Positions 9,557 through 18,103 of a stretch of DNA of 64,000 bases are shown here, piece after piece. Location: contig NZ_LT629779.1 of assembly GCF_900105535.1 (NCBI RefSeq), forward strand, positions 1,302,001 to 1,366,000, read 5' to 3'. Source of the DNA: Pseudarthrobacter equi (GTDB lineage: Bacteria > Actinomycetota > Actinomycetes > Actinomycetales > Micrococcaceae). The number at the start of each line of letters is the position of its first letter. Within the stretch, counting starts at the first letter, position 1. A program made the position numbers and the translations under genes. A model generated the notes under the pieces. That model had not been told where the DNA came from, did no database searches, and saw only the letters and a list, made by a program, of their open reading frames with translations.

Positions 9557-9764
9557 GGACGTAACGCTACCGCCCCTCCGGCAGCGCGCGTGAACCCCGG
9601 CGTCCGGGGCGGCATGAAGCGGGATTCGGGCGCGGGGCAGGATAACCTTGAAGGATAAAGACCAACACGGTACGCAGCTGCCATACCTTAAACCCGCACA
9701 ACCGGTGCGGATGCGGTGGCGGCCGGCCGTGTCTCACAACAGCAGAACGAAGAAGGTTGATTCA

Positions 9765-10148
9765 ATGCCTACCGGCAAGGTCAAGTGGTATGACAAGGAC
9801 AAAGGCTTCGGGTTCCTCGCGGGCGAGGACGGCCAGGAGGTCTTCCTGCCCAAATCGTCGCTGCCCGAGGGCGTAACGGAACTCAAGGCCGGCACCCGCG
9901 TGGAGTTCGGCGTGGCCGACGGCCGCAAGGGTGCCCAGGCCCTGGGCCTGCGCGTCCTCGACAAGACTCCCTCCATCGCCAAGGCCAAACGGCCCAGCGC
10001 CCGCGACCTTGCCCCCCTGGTCCAGGACCTGGTGACGGTCCTCGACAATCTTTCGGGCACCCTGTCCAACGGCAAGTACCCGGACGGCAACAAGGGCAAG
10101 GCCATTGCCGCCGCCCTGCGTAAGGTTGCCGACGAGCTGGACGTTTAG
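9765..10148 (+). CDS. Cold-shock domain protein with C-terminal extension
   Basis: A 127-aa protein. Residues 1-65 are a cold-shock domain: MPTGKVKWYDKDKGFGFL carries the RNP1-like KGFGFL, followed by VFLPKSS in place of the usual VFVHxS. The remaining ~60 residues form a helical tail not found in classical 67-aa CspA. It should bind single-stranded RNA/DNA. ATG 9765 was chosen because it starts exactly at the conserved domain and is preceded by AGAAGG. The DUF3027 gene follows after 6 bp, a pairing common in actinobacteria. Confidence 0.9.
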   Translation: MPTGKVKWYDKDKGFGFLAGEDGQEVFLPKSSLPEGVTELKAGTRVEFGVADGRKGAQALGLRVLDKTPSIAKAKRPSARDLAPLVQDLVTVLDNLSGTLSNGKYPDGNKGKAIAAALRKVADELDV

Positions 10149-10154
10149 GCAGCA

Positions 10155-10769
10155 ATGAATCCGGAAGCTGAACAGCCCGACGCAGGAATGCAGGCCTCGG
10201 AACAGGAGACAGCCGTTACGCCCCAGGCAGCTGCCTCGGAGCGCACTGCCGTCCCCCGCGCCGCCGCGGCCGTGAAGGCGGCCCCCCAACGCAAGGCCGG
10301 CGTGCCGGTGTGGCGGACAGGGAAGCCGGACGCGTTTCTGGCCGCCGCCGTCGACGTTGCCAGGACTGCCCTCGAGGGAATCACCTCGGCGTCGGACATC
10401 GGTCCACACCTGGCTGCCAAAAGCGAAGGCGACCGCCTGGTGACGCACCTGTTCGAATCCAGGCTGCCTGGCTACTCGGGCTGGCAGTGGTACGCCGTCA
10501 TCACCCGCAACTCCCGGTCCAAGCTGGTGACGGTCAACGAACTGGGCCTGCTGCCCTCGGAGGATTCGATCCTGGCCCCGGAATGGGTGCCGTGGGCTGA
10601 GCGGGTGCGGCCCGAGGACGCCCGGGAAGAGGATCACGAGCAGGAGCGCACGGTTCCCGACGCCCAGGCTGCCGGGGAGTCCGAAGCCGAACCGGAGACT
10701 GAAAAGGCAGAGCCTGTGCAGCAGGCCGGGTCCCCGGACGCTGCCCAGGCAGATGACGGGGAGGGCTAG
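10155..10769 (+). CDS. DUF3027 family protein
   Basis: A 204-aa protein. The central part (about residues 45-150) matches the DUF3027 pattern: KPDAFLAAAVDVARTAL, a WQWYAVITRNSRSK stretch and LPSEDSILAPEWVPW. The N- and C-terminal tails are low-complexity and acidic or Ala-rich. Function is unknown. The conserved position directly behind a cold-shock gene suggests an RNA- or stress-related role, which is inference only. Confidence 0.85.
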   Translation: MNPEAEQPDAGMQASEQETAVTPQAAASERTAVPRAAAAVKAAPQRKAGVPVWRTGKPDAFLAAAVDVARTALEGITSASDIGPHLAAKSEGDRLVTHLFESRLPGYSGWQWYAVITRNSRSKLVTVNELGLLPSEDSILAPEWVPWAERVRPEDAREEDHEQERTVPDAQAAGESEAEPETEKAEPVQQAGSPDAAQADDGEG

Positions 10770-10811
10770 CCAGCCCCCTCATGGTGGTCCCATCGAACCA
10801 ACCAACAGCAA

Positions 10812-10846
10812 ACGGCGCCGTCCGGGGTAAACCCGGGCGGCGCCGT
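10812..10846. terminator. Hairpin terminator, probably bidirectional
   Basis: ACGGCGCCGTCCGGG pairs with CCCGGGCGGCGCCGT (one G-U wobble) around a short GTAAA loop. It sits between the convergent DUF3027 and serC genes. There is no long T tract, as is usual in this high-GC group. Confidence 0.75.
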
Positions 10847-10883
10847 CGTATGTTCTGTCGCCGGGCCTTGCCGACGGCGGGAG

Positions 10884-12044
<1,161 letters not shown>

Positions 12045-12207
12045 TTAGCCGGTCGGGCGGATAACGCCGCCCGACAGTCGGCAGTGACTGCAATACAGGC
12101 CTTTCCCATTCTGCCTGAACAGGCGTAGGCGCGGGAGCCGGAGCCGCTAAAGTCCAAACATTGAGACACGGGAACCTGGAGCCTGCAACTATTAGGACAA
12201 AGTCAAA

Positions 12208-12220
12208 ATAGGCTAAGCTT
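12208..12220. promoter_or_regulatory. Possible iron-box-like sequence upstream of the DtxR-family gene
   Basis: ATAGGCTAAGCTT shares the core TAGGCTAA-CT with the DtxR/IdeR consensus TTAGGTTAGGCTAACCTAA, but the flanks match poorly. It lies about 90 bp before the regulator's start and could mediate autoregulation, or simply be part of a promoter. Confidence 0.25.
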
Positions 12221-12309
12221 GGCTCCGGACTATGTCGCGCCGCATGGCGGCGGGCCGTGTGGGACAACGCGGAACAACGCAGGGTATTGCGCTCGAGGAG
12301 CTGAGCTGG

Positions 12310-13005
12310 ATGACGGATCTGATCGACACTACGGAGATGTACCTTCGGACCATCCTGGAGCTGGAGGAAGAGAACATCGTTGCCCTGAGGGCCCGTATTG
12401 CAGAGCGGTTGCGCCACTCGGGCCCTACCGTGTCCCAGACCATCGGCCGGATGGAGCGTGACGGCCTGGTGGTGGTGTCCGGCGACCGACACCTGGAGCT
12501 CACCGAGGTGGGCCGCAAACGTGCCACGGAGGTCATGCGCAAGCACCGCCTTGCGGAACGGCTCCTGGCTGATGTCATCGGCCTGGACTGGGCCTACGTC
12601 CACGACGAAGCGTGCCGCTGGGAGCATGTGATGAGTGAGCGCGTTGAGCGCCGGATCTACGAACTGCTCAACCACCCCACCGAATCGCCCTACGGAAACC
12701 CGATTCCCGGACTGGCCGCACTGGGTGGCCACCCGGACCTGTCCTTGTCCGACGGTGCGATCAGCCTTCTTGAGGCCATGAAGACGTACGGCCCCGCCTC
12801 TGCCGTGACCATCAGCCGGTTGGCTGAACCCATCCAGGTGGAACCCGAACTCCTGTCCCAGCTCGACGAAGGCGGCATCCGCCCCGGAGCGGCGGTATCG
12901 CTGGAGCGTGTGGGGGACTACATTTCGGTCCGTGTTCCGGGCATTGAAGGCGCCCTGGAACTGCCTCCCGAAGTGGCTGCCCACGTATTCGTAGCCGTCA
13001 ACTGA
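12310..13005 (+). CDS. ideR: DtxR/IdeR-family metal-dependent regulator
   Basis: A 231-aa regulator with the three-domain IdeR/DtxR layout. The N-terminal winged helix ([39 protein letters not shown]) binds DNA. The central dimerisation domain has metal ligands in the region of [19 protein letters not shown]. The C-terminal SH3-like domain ends at 231. It normally represses iron-uptake genes when loaded with Fe2+; Mn-responsive MntR-like members are shorter. ATG 12310 matches the family N-terminus, and 26 codons of upstream in-frame sequence look non-coding. Confidence 0.88.
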   Translation: MTDLIDTTEMYLRTILELEEENIVALRARIAERLRHSGPTVSQTIGRMERDGLVVVSGDRHLELTEVGRKRATEVMRKHRLAERLLADVIGLDWAYVHDEACRWEHVMSERVERRIYELLNHPTESPYGNPIPGLAALGGHPDLSLSDGAISLLEAMKTYGPASAVTISRLAEPIQVEPELLSQLDEGGIRPGAAVSLERVGDYISVRVPGIEGALELPPEVAAHVFVAVN

Positions 13006-13062
13006 CACCGTAAAATCCCTGCTTTTACCCCGTGGGAGCTGGATCACGCAAAAATAACGGAA

Positions 13063-13092
13063 TTGTTACTAAGGGACTTAAGCCCCTATAGT
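13063..13092 (+). promoter_or_regulatory. Predicted sigma70-type promoter of the M23 riboswitch leader
   Basis: TTGTTA (13063-13068) and TATAGT (13087-13092) are separated by 18 bp. Transcription would begin near 13099, shortly before the c-di-AMP aptamer. This is the best promoter-like pair in the 364-bp gap between the regulator and peptidase genes. Confidence 0.5.
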
Positions 13093-13129
13093 TGAACGAA
13101 AGCGTTGATACTTAAGCGTTACCTGATCT

Positions 13130-13355
13130 GGAGCCGAGCTCTGCCAGCGGATCAGGAGCACCAAGTCATAACTGGCAGAGGCGGGGGAACCACAACTGGC
13201 AGCGGGGGACTGCCTTGGGGTGAAGTCCGTCAGCAGCAAGCCTCTTCCAGTGAAGGAACCTTCCGGGGATTTCTCTGTGCCGCAGCTTGCTTACGGCGGA
13301 CCGGGTCTGTGAACTCTCTGACCCGAATCCGACAGCTAACTTCGCAGGCTATCCA
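13130..13355 (+). ncRNA. c-di-AMP riboswitch (ydaO-yuaA type) upstream of M23 peptidase
   Basis: The leader contains the conserved ydaO-type blocks in order: GGCGGGGGAACCA (about 13180-13192), TTGGGGTGAAGTC (13215-13227), and ACCCGAATCCGACAGCTAAC (13321-13340) followed by TTCGCAGGC. Known actinobacterial members respond to cyclic di-AMP and precede cell-wall hydrolase or resuscitation factor genes, matching the M23 gene that starts about 15 bp later. The exact 5' boundary is approximate. Confidence 0.9.
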
Positions 13356-13369
13356 GAGAGGAACCCTTC

Positions 13370-14206
13370 TTGACCATGCAGACCCCCCGGGGCCGCCGCC
13401 GCGCGGCGGGCCCCGCTGCTACGCCGCGTGCTGTCGAAGCCGTCCAGGCTGCCGAGACCTCGCGCCCCCGCGATCTCCACCGTGACGCGCGCCGCCGTCG
13501 GGGTCCGTTCCGCCAGATAACGGAATTCGCCTCGGCCAGCGGTATCGGCCAGAAGGCCGGCATCGCGCTTGCCGCCACCGGCCTGGTGCTTACCGTTACC
13601 GTCCCCGTGACCAGTCCCGTCATGGCAACTGACGCCAGCGGAACCGGTGCCGTTGCCGCCTCATCTGTGACGCCACAGCCCGCGATTTCCGCGGAAGCAG
13701 GCGCCCAGATCGACTTCAGCCGCTCCGCCGTGGTCACCCAGGCGGACCCTGACGGCAAGCTCAAGCAGCTGCTCAGCGCCCAGTCCGCAGGATCGGTCTC
13801 CCGGGCTGCATCCGCCGGTACCCTGGGGGCCCCGCTGGCCACCATGACCACGGCGTCGCCGTTCGGCTACCGCGTCAGCCCCATCACCGGCGGCACCGGC
13901 GACTTTCACCGCGGGCAGGACTATGTTGCCCAGTGCGGTACCTCCGTGATGGCTGCCGCCACCGGAACCGTGACTTTTGTGGGCTGGCACCAGTACGGCG
14001 GCGGCAACAGGGTGGTGGTGGACCACGGCAACGGCCTGGAGACCACCTACAACCACCTGTCGTCGTTCAACGTGAAGGAGGGCCAAACCGTCTCCCGGGG
14101 CGACGTCATTGCCCTCAGCGGGACCACCGGCGCCTCCACGGGCTGCCACCTCCACTTTGAAGTCCAGGTCAACGGTGAGGTCGTCGACCCCACCGGCTGG
14201 CTCTAG
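13370..14206 (+). CDS. M23-family peptidoglycan endopeptidase (secreted/membrane-anchored)
   Basis: A 278-aa protein with a basic N-terminus, a hydrophobic export segment (about residues 60-85) and an Ala/Thr/Ser-rich linker. The C-terminal LytM/M23 domain carries metal ligands FHRGQDY (HxxxD) and HLHFEV (HxH). It should cut peptide cross-links in peptidoglycan. TTG 13370 has GAGAGGAAC at good spacing; an in-frame ATG two codons later is an alternative. Expression is probably tied to c-di-AMP through the riboswitch directly upstream. Confidence 0.88.
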   Translation: MTMQTPRGRRRAAGPAATPRAVEAVQAAETSRPRDLHRDARRRRGPFRQITEFASASGIGQKAGIALAATGLVLTVTVPVTSPVMATDASGTGAVAASSVTPQPAISAEAGAQIDFSRSAVVTQADPDGKLKQLLSAQSAGSVSRAASAGTLGAPLATMTTASPFGYRVSPITGGTGDFHRGQDYVAQCGTSVMAAATGTVTFVGWHQYGGGNRVVVDHGNGLETTYNHLSSFNVKEGQTVSRGDVIALSGTTGASTGCHLHFEVQVNGEVVDPTGWL

Positions 14207-14324
14207 CCAAATGATGGTGGACTCTCGAATGGCCGTGACCCGCCGTGACCTGAATGTGACATTCAAACAAAACTGCTGTACCGTCTAAATCGCGTCAACT
14301 TTTCCGAAGTTGACGCTCTTGAGT

Positions 14325-14515
14325 GGATTGCCTAACTCTGCCACCGCTCAAGGTCCGTTCGCATTTCATCGTCTGGCAGGGGCGGGGGAACCAATTTTGG
14401 CCTTCTTGTTTCGAAGGCCTTGGGGTTAAGTCACGAAAGCTTCCTTGGAAGCCGTGTGGCCGGGTGACTCCCATCCGAATCCGACAGCTCACCTCGCAGG
14501 CATTGGGAGAGGCTA
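14325..14515 (+). ncRNA. c-di-AMP riboswitch (ydaO-yuaA type) upstream of NlpC/P60 gene
   Basis: A second copy of the ydaO-type architecture: GGGGCGGGGGAACCA (about 14379-14393), CTTGGGGTTAAGTC (14419-14432) and CCGAATCCGACAGCTCAC with CTCGCAGGC (14474-14500). It directly precedes the GTG start of the interrupted NlpC/P60 gene. A short inverted repeat, GTCAACTTTTCCGAAGTTGAC (14294-14314), lies just upstream. Confidence 0.9.
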
Positions 14516-14520
14516 CCTTC

Positions 14521-15273
14521 GTGTCTTCACGCCATAATGCTGCGCGCCACCGTGCGCAAACGGTTCGTACCAACCCTTTGGGCGCCGTGTCCAAGGCTGT
14601 AAGTGCCAATGCCGGGACAGTGGGTCGCCAGGCTGCAGTAGTTGCAGCCGCTTCCGGCCTCGTCCTGGCTATGGGCCTGCCGGCCGTCGCGGACACCACC
14701 GCGGGCGTCTCGGCATCCACCGAGTCGGGTTCGGCCCAGACCGCCCTGGCTGTCACCGCGGCACCTACCGCCACTGTTTCCTTCGAGCGCCCGGTCATCA
14801 AGACCACTGCTGCTCCGAAGCCGGAGCCGGTACGCACCCAGTCCACTGCGTCAGCAGCACGGGATGCCGGCAACGCCGTCACCGCAGCCGCTGGCTCAAC
14901 CGAAGCTGCTTCCGAGAAGCTCGCGGAAACAGTTTCCTCCGCTGCCACCTCGGGCATCGCGGCCATCGCGTAGACCGGCATTGGCCACCCGTACGTGTGG
15001 GGCGGCACCAGCCCCAACGGCTGGGACTGCTCCGGATTCACCCAGTGGGTCTACGCCCAGGCCGGCATCAGCATCCCGCGCGTCAATGCCTGGAACGCCA
15101 TGAAGCCCACCTCCACCCCCCAGCCTGGCGATCTCGTCATGCAGAACGGCGGCGCACACGTTGGCATCTACGTCGGCAACGGCATGATGATCAGCGCGCT
15201 CAACCCGTCCCAGGGCACCCTTCTTCACGCGGTTGCCGCCACGGGAACCTCCTCGTTCTACACCATGAACTAG
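14521..15273 (+). pseudogene. NlpC/P60 cell-wall hydrolase split by an in-frame TAG
   Basis: Reading from GTG 14521 (ribosome binding site GGGAGAGG about 9 bp upstream), the frame gives an exported protein with VGRQAAVVAAASGLVLAMGL as its hydrophobic segment, then a linker. It meets TAG at 14971-14973. The same frame continues without another stop to 15273 and encodes the whole catalytic domain: HPYVWGGTSPNGWDCSGF (catalytic Cys), GAHVGIYVGN (catalytic His region) and the C-terminus. A single C-to-T change (CAG to TAG) would explain the break. Product is 150 aa without readthrough, 250 codons if intact. It could be a true pseudogene, a readthrough gene or a sequencing error. It shares its N-terminal pattern with the gene at 15431. 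Confidence 0.85.
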
Positions 15274-15305
15274 TTTCTGGGGCCCCAGGCCCCAGAAACT
15301 TTTTC
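15272..15305 (+). terminator. Rho-independent terminator
   Basis: AGTTTCTGGGGCC pairs perfectly with GGCCCCAGAAACT around a 3-nt loop and is followed by a T-rich tract. It ends transcription of the interrupted NlpC/P60 gene, and its stem begins inside that gene's stop codon. Confidence 0.92.
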
Positions 15306-15430
15306 TTTGCCCCCGCTTTTCGCTAAATCACACATCCCCGTTCGGGACGCGCCGACGTACCCCCAAGATGCCGGCGCGTCCAAAACCCCCGTGTTGCCTA
15401 CAGGCCCGGGGATAACGAAAGAGAGAACTG

Positions 15431-16204
15431 ATGACGACTCGTGCTACCGCACGGCATCGCGCCGAAGTCACCAAGACCAACTCAATCGCCATTATCGCCA
15501 AGGCTGTTGGCGGCAACGCCGGCGGCGTTGGGCGCCAGGCAGCGGTTATCGCCGCAGCCTCGGGCCTGGTCCTGACCAGCGGCATCGCCGCAAACGCAGC
15601 TGACACCAACGTCCAGCGCGACTCCGCTCCTGCATCCGCTTTTGAAGTTGGAACAGCTGTGGAAGCCCCGATCTCCGCGGCTTCCACCATCAACATCTCC
15701 TTCGAGAAGCCGGCCGTCAGTACCAGCCCGGCTCCGGTGGTTGAGGCAGAGCCCGAGGTTGAGGTCCAGGAAGCCGCTCCGGCTGCCCAGACACCCGCAA
15801 CGCAGACCGCTGCAGCGCCGAAGGTCACCGCTACCGTCACGGCGCAGCCCGCATCTGCTCCCCAGGCATCTGCCAGCGGCAAGGGCGCAGCAATCCTGTC
15901 CGCAGCGTACGCCCAGCTCGGCGTCAACCAGGACTGCACCATGCTCGTCACCAACTCGCTGGCTGCCGTGGGCATCAACTTCCACGACTGGCCCGCTGGC
16001 TACCTCTCCCTGGGCCGCACCGTGAGCGCTGCCGAGGCCCAGCCCGGCGACCTGATCTACTACGCCGACGGCGGCGCCGGCATGGCCCACATCGCTGTTT
16101 ACGCCGGCAACGGCCAGGCAGTGCACGGCGGCTACAACGGCAACCAGACCGTGGTCTTCAGCGCAAACGTCGGTTCCGGACCGGTCTTCATCCGCGTCAA
16201 CTGA
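15431..16204 (+). CDS. NlpC/P60-like secreted cell-wall protein (paralogue)
   Basis: A 257-aa protein. Its N-terminus (ARHRAEVTKTN, then GGVGRQAAVIAAASGLVL) is clearly paralogous to the interrupted gene upstream. An Ala/Pro/Glu-rich linker leads to a compact C-terminal NlpC/P60-type domain with the candidate catalytic Cys in NQDCTMLVTN and His in MAHIAVYAGN; the AQPGDLIYY motif is also typical. ATG 15431 follows AAAGAGAGA. Unlike its two upstream neighbours it has no c-di-AMP riboswitch and sits behind a strong terminator, so it must have its own promoter in 15306-15430. Confidence 0.85.
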   Translation: MTTRATARHRAEVTKTNSIAIIAKAVGGNAGGVGRQAAVIAAASGLVLTSGIAANAADTNVQRDSAPASAFEVGTAVEAPISAASTINISFEKPAVSTSPAPVVEAEPEVEVQEAAPAAQTPATQTAAAPKVTATVTAQPASAPQASASGKGAAILSAAYAQLGVNQDCTMLVTNSLAAVGINFHDWPAGYLSLGRTVSAAEAQPGDLIYYADGGAGMAHIAVYAGNGQAVHGGYNGNQTVVFSANVGSGPVFIRVN

Positions 16205-16242
16205 TTCCCCCCGACAGGGCCGGTACGGCCGCCCTTCGGATA

Positions 16243-16275
16243 AAAGGACCCCTGCCCACGCGGCAGGGGTCCTTT
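16243..16275 (+). terminator. Rho-independent terminator
   Basis: AAAGGACCCCTGCC pairs perfectly with GGCAGGGGTCCTTT around a 5-nt loop, 39 bp after the NlpC/P60 paralogue stop. The T tract is short. Confidence 0.88.
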
Positions 16276-16448
16276 GCCGTTAACGGGCGGTGCGCTCCGG
16301 ACGCCCTTCCCTGACGATACTTGTGTGCCGTGATTAGCTGATCCTGCATTTCTTTGTTTACTCTTGTGGTGTCGATCCATAGCCCGGACATGCCGAGGGC
16401 AGCCGGCCCTCGTGCCCCTGACGGGTGCGGCCGTGAAGAGGTACGTGC

Positions 16449-16949
16449 ATGCGCACTCTCGTTCTGAATGCTGGATATGAACCGCTGGCGGTTATTACTT
16501 TCCGCCGGGCGCTGGTGCTTGTGCTCACGGGCAAGGCAAGCGTGGTAGCGGAGGGCGATGATCCCGTGGTGGGTCCGCAGGAAATCCTGGGCCGCCCCTC
16601 CGTGATTCTCCTCAACCGTTACATCCGGCCCAGATACAACCATGCCACCGCCGTCAGCCGGCGCGGCGTCCTGAGGCGGGATGGGCACAAGTGTGCGTAC
16701 TGCGGAAAAGCGGCGCACACGATCGACCATGTGCACCCCAAGTCCCGCGGAGGGGCGGACACCTGGGAGAACCTGGTGGCTGCCTGCCTGCGCTGCAACA
16801 ACGTCAAAGGCGACCACACACCCGCCGAGATGGGCTGGAAGCTGCGGTTCGAGCCAGCGCCTCCGCACGGCACCATCTGGCAGATCAAGGAATTGGAAAA
16901 GCCCACGCCGGCGTGGGACCCGTTCCTCCTGCCGGAGCGGGCAGCCTGA
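16449..16949 (+). CDS. HNH endonuclease
   Basis: A 166-aa protein of the small actinobacterial HNH family with N-terminus MRTLVLNAGYEPLAVI. The nuclease core is CAYCGKAAHTIDHVHPKSRGG followed by ENLVAACLRCNNVKG: two CxxC zinc pairs with the catalytic HNH residues between and after them. The biological target is unknown; these are widespread chromosomal genes without an obvious restriction partner. ATG 16449 has GAAGAGG upstream. It stands alone between a terminator and the mobA module. Confidence 0.88.
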   Translation: MRTLVLNAGYEPLAVITFRRALVLVLTGKASVVAEGDDPVVGPQEILGRPSVILLNRYIRPRYNHATAVSRRGVLRRDGHKCAYCGKAAHTIDHVHPKSRGGADTWENLVAACLRCNNVKGDHTPAEMGWKLRFEPAPPHGTIWQIKELEKPTPAWDPFLLPERAA

Positions 16950-17134
16950 CCTTCGCTGACTGCCTGACGCGGGCCGACTAATTGACCTGGGCTGCCCGGT
17001 CGACCTGCGCTGACGGGCTGGTGGTCCTGGCGGTGTTGCCTGCGCTGGCCGCCGGGCCTGGGCTGTGGTGGCCGCCTCACCTATTGAGTGCCTGGACTGT
17101 CATGACGGCGCCCGGCACTGGCTACGCTTGAACC

Positions 17135-17794
17135 ATGCAAGACGACGTGCCGGCCTTTGATGCCCTCATCCTGGCGGGAGGCCGGTCCTCGCGGCTGGGA
17201 GGAGTCCCGAAACAGGGACTGCTGTTTCGCGGAACCACCCTTCTGGAACGCGTCCTTGCGGCAGCTGAAGGAGCCCGGGCCACCGTAATTGTCGGTCCGG
17301 ACCCCGGCCCGTTGCCCCCCGGAGTGCTCACGTGCCGCGAAGAGCCGGAGTTCGCCGGGCCCGCAGCGGCTATTGCCACCGGACTGGACGTCCTGGACCG
17401 GGCGGGGGCGAGTGCTCCGCACACCCTCGTCCTGGCCTGTGACATGCCATTGGTCTCCGGGGCTGTGCGTGCCCTTCTGGATGAGTTGTCCATGGGGCAG
17501 GGAGCGGGGACTTACATGGCCTGTACCGAGGATGAACACGGCGCAGGGAGGATGCAGCCGCTGGCCGGACTTTATAGCACAGGCATGCTAAAAAAGTCCG
17601 CCCGGGAATTGGCCTCGAACGGCCGGTTGGTCAACGGATCAGTCCGGTCACTCCTTGCTAGTCTGGACGTGCAGCTTGTCGCCGTTCCGGCCGCTTACAC
17701 GGCAGATGTGGATACGTGGGACGATGCCGCCGCACTGGGGATTGCCGCCGGCAGCCCGGACGTGGAGGACGGGGCCGGGCGCGGCCGCAGTTAA
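17135..17794 (+). CDS. mobA: Molybdenum cofactor guanylyltransferase-like NTP transferase
   Basis: A 219-aa protein with the MobA nucleotide-binding signature LILAGGRSSRLGGVPKQ, where the Lys is typical, and the metal-binding Asp in LVLACDMPLV. MobA attaches GMP to molybdopterin to make the bis-MGD cofactor of formate dehydrogenases and related enzymes. Location immediately before DUF6457, moeA and fdhD supports this over other NTP transferases such as IspD. Confidence 0.85.
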   Translation: MQDDVPAFDALILAGGRSSRLGGVPKQGLLFRGTTLLERVLAAAEGARATVIVGPDPGPLPPGVLTCREEPEFAGPAAAIATGLDVLDRAGASAPHTLVLACDMPLVSGAVRALLDELSMGQGAGTYMACTEDEHGAGRMQPLAGLYSTGMLKKSARELASNGRLVNGSVRSLLASLDVQLVAVPAAYTADVDTWDDAAALGIAAGSPDVEDGAGRGRS

Positions 17795-17809
17795 CTTGGG
17801 AGGCACGTG

Positions 17810-18103
17810 GTGAAGAGCCAGGACGAAACACTGGAGGAATGGTGCAGGTCGCTGCTCCAGGCCTACGAGCTTGAGGATGTCCAGGTGGACATCAATGCCA
17901 TCCTTTCCCTTGCCGGCGTCGCGGCGCATTCCGTGGTCCGTCCCGCCGCCCCGCTGACCACCTTCATTGCCGGATTCGCCGCGGGCCTGGCCTCGAACTC
18001 CGGCAGTTCGACCGATGCCGTGGCCATGGAAAAGGCCCTTGCCGTCGCCCGCACACTGGCTGCCGACTATGACGCTGAAGCCCCCGGGGCCCCCGGCGAA
18101 TGA
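17810..18103 (+). CDS. DUF6457 family protein
   Basis: A 97-aa protein, mainly helical: DETLEEWCRSLLQAYELEDV, then ILSLAGVAAHSVVRPAAPLTTF. This family is regularly found between mobA and moeA in actinobacteria, with no known biochemical role. Tandem GTG codons at 17807 and 17810 are both possible; the second has better spacing (6-7 bp) from GGGAGG. The stop overlaps the moeA start as ATGA, implying translational coupling. Confidence 0.78.
   Translation: MKSQDETLEEWCRSLLQAYELEDVQVDINAILSLAGVAAHSVVRPAAPLTTFIAGFAAGLASNSGSSTDAVAMEKALAVARTLAADYDAEAPGAPGE

Noticed and set aside
14971..14973. Programmed readthrough of the TAG
   Set aside because: The following bases (ACC) do not match a known strong readthrough context and no downstream stimulatory structure was seen; kept only as one option, not a claim.
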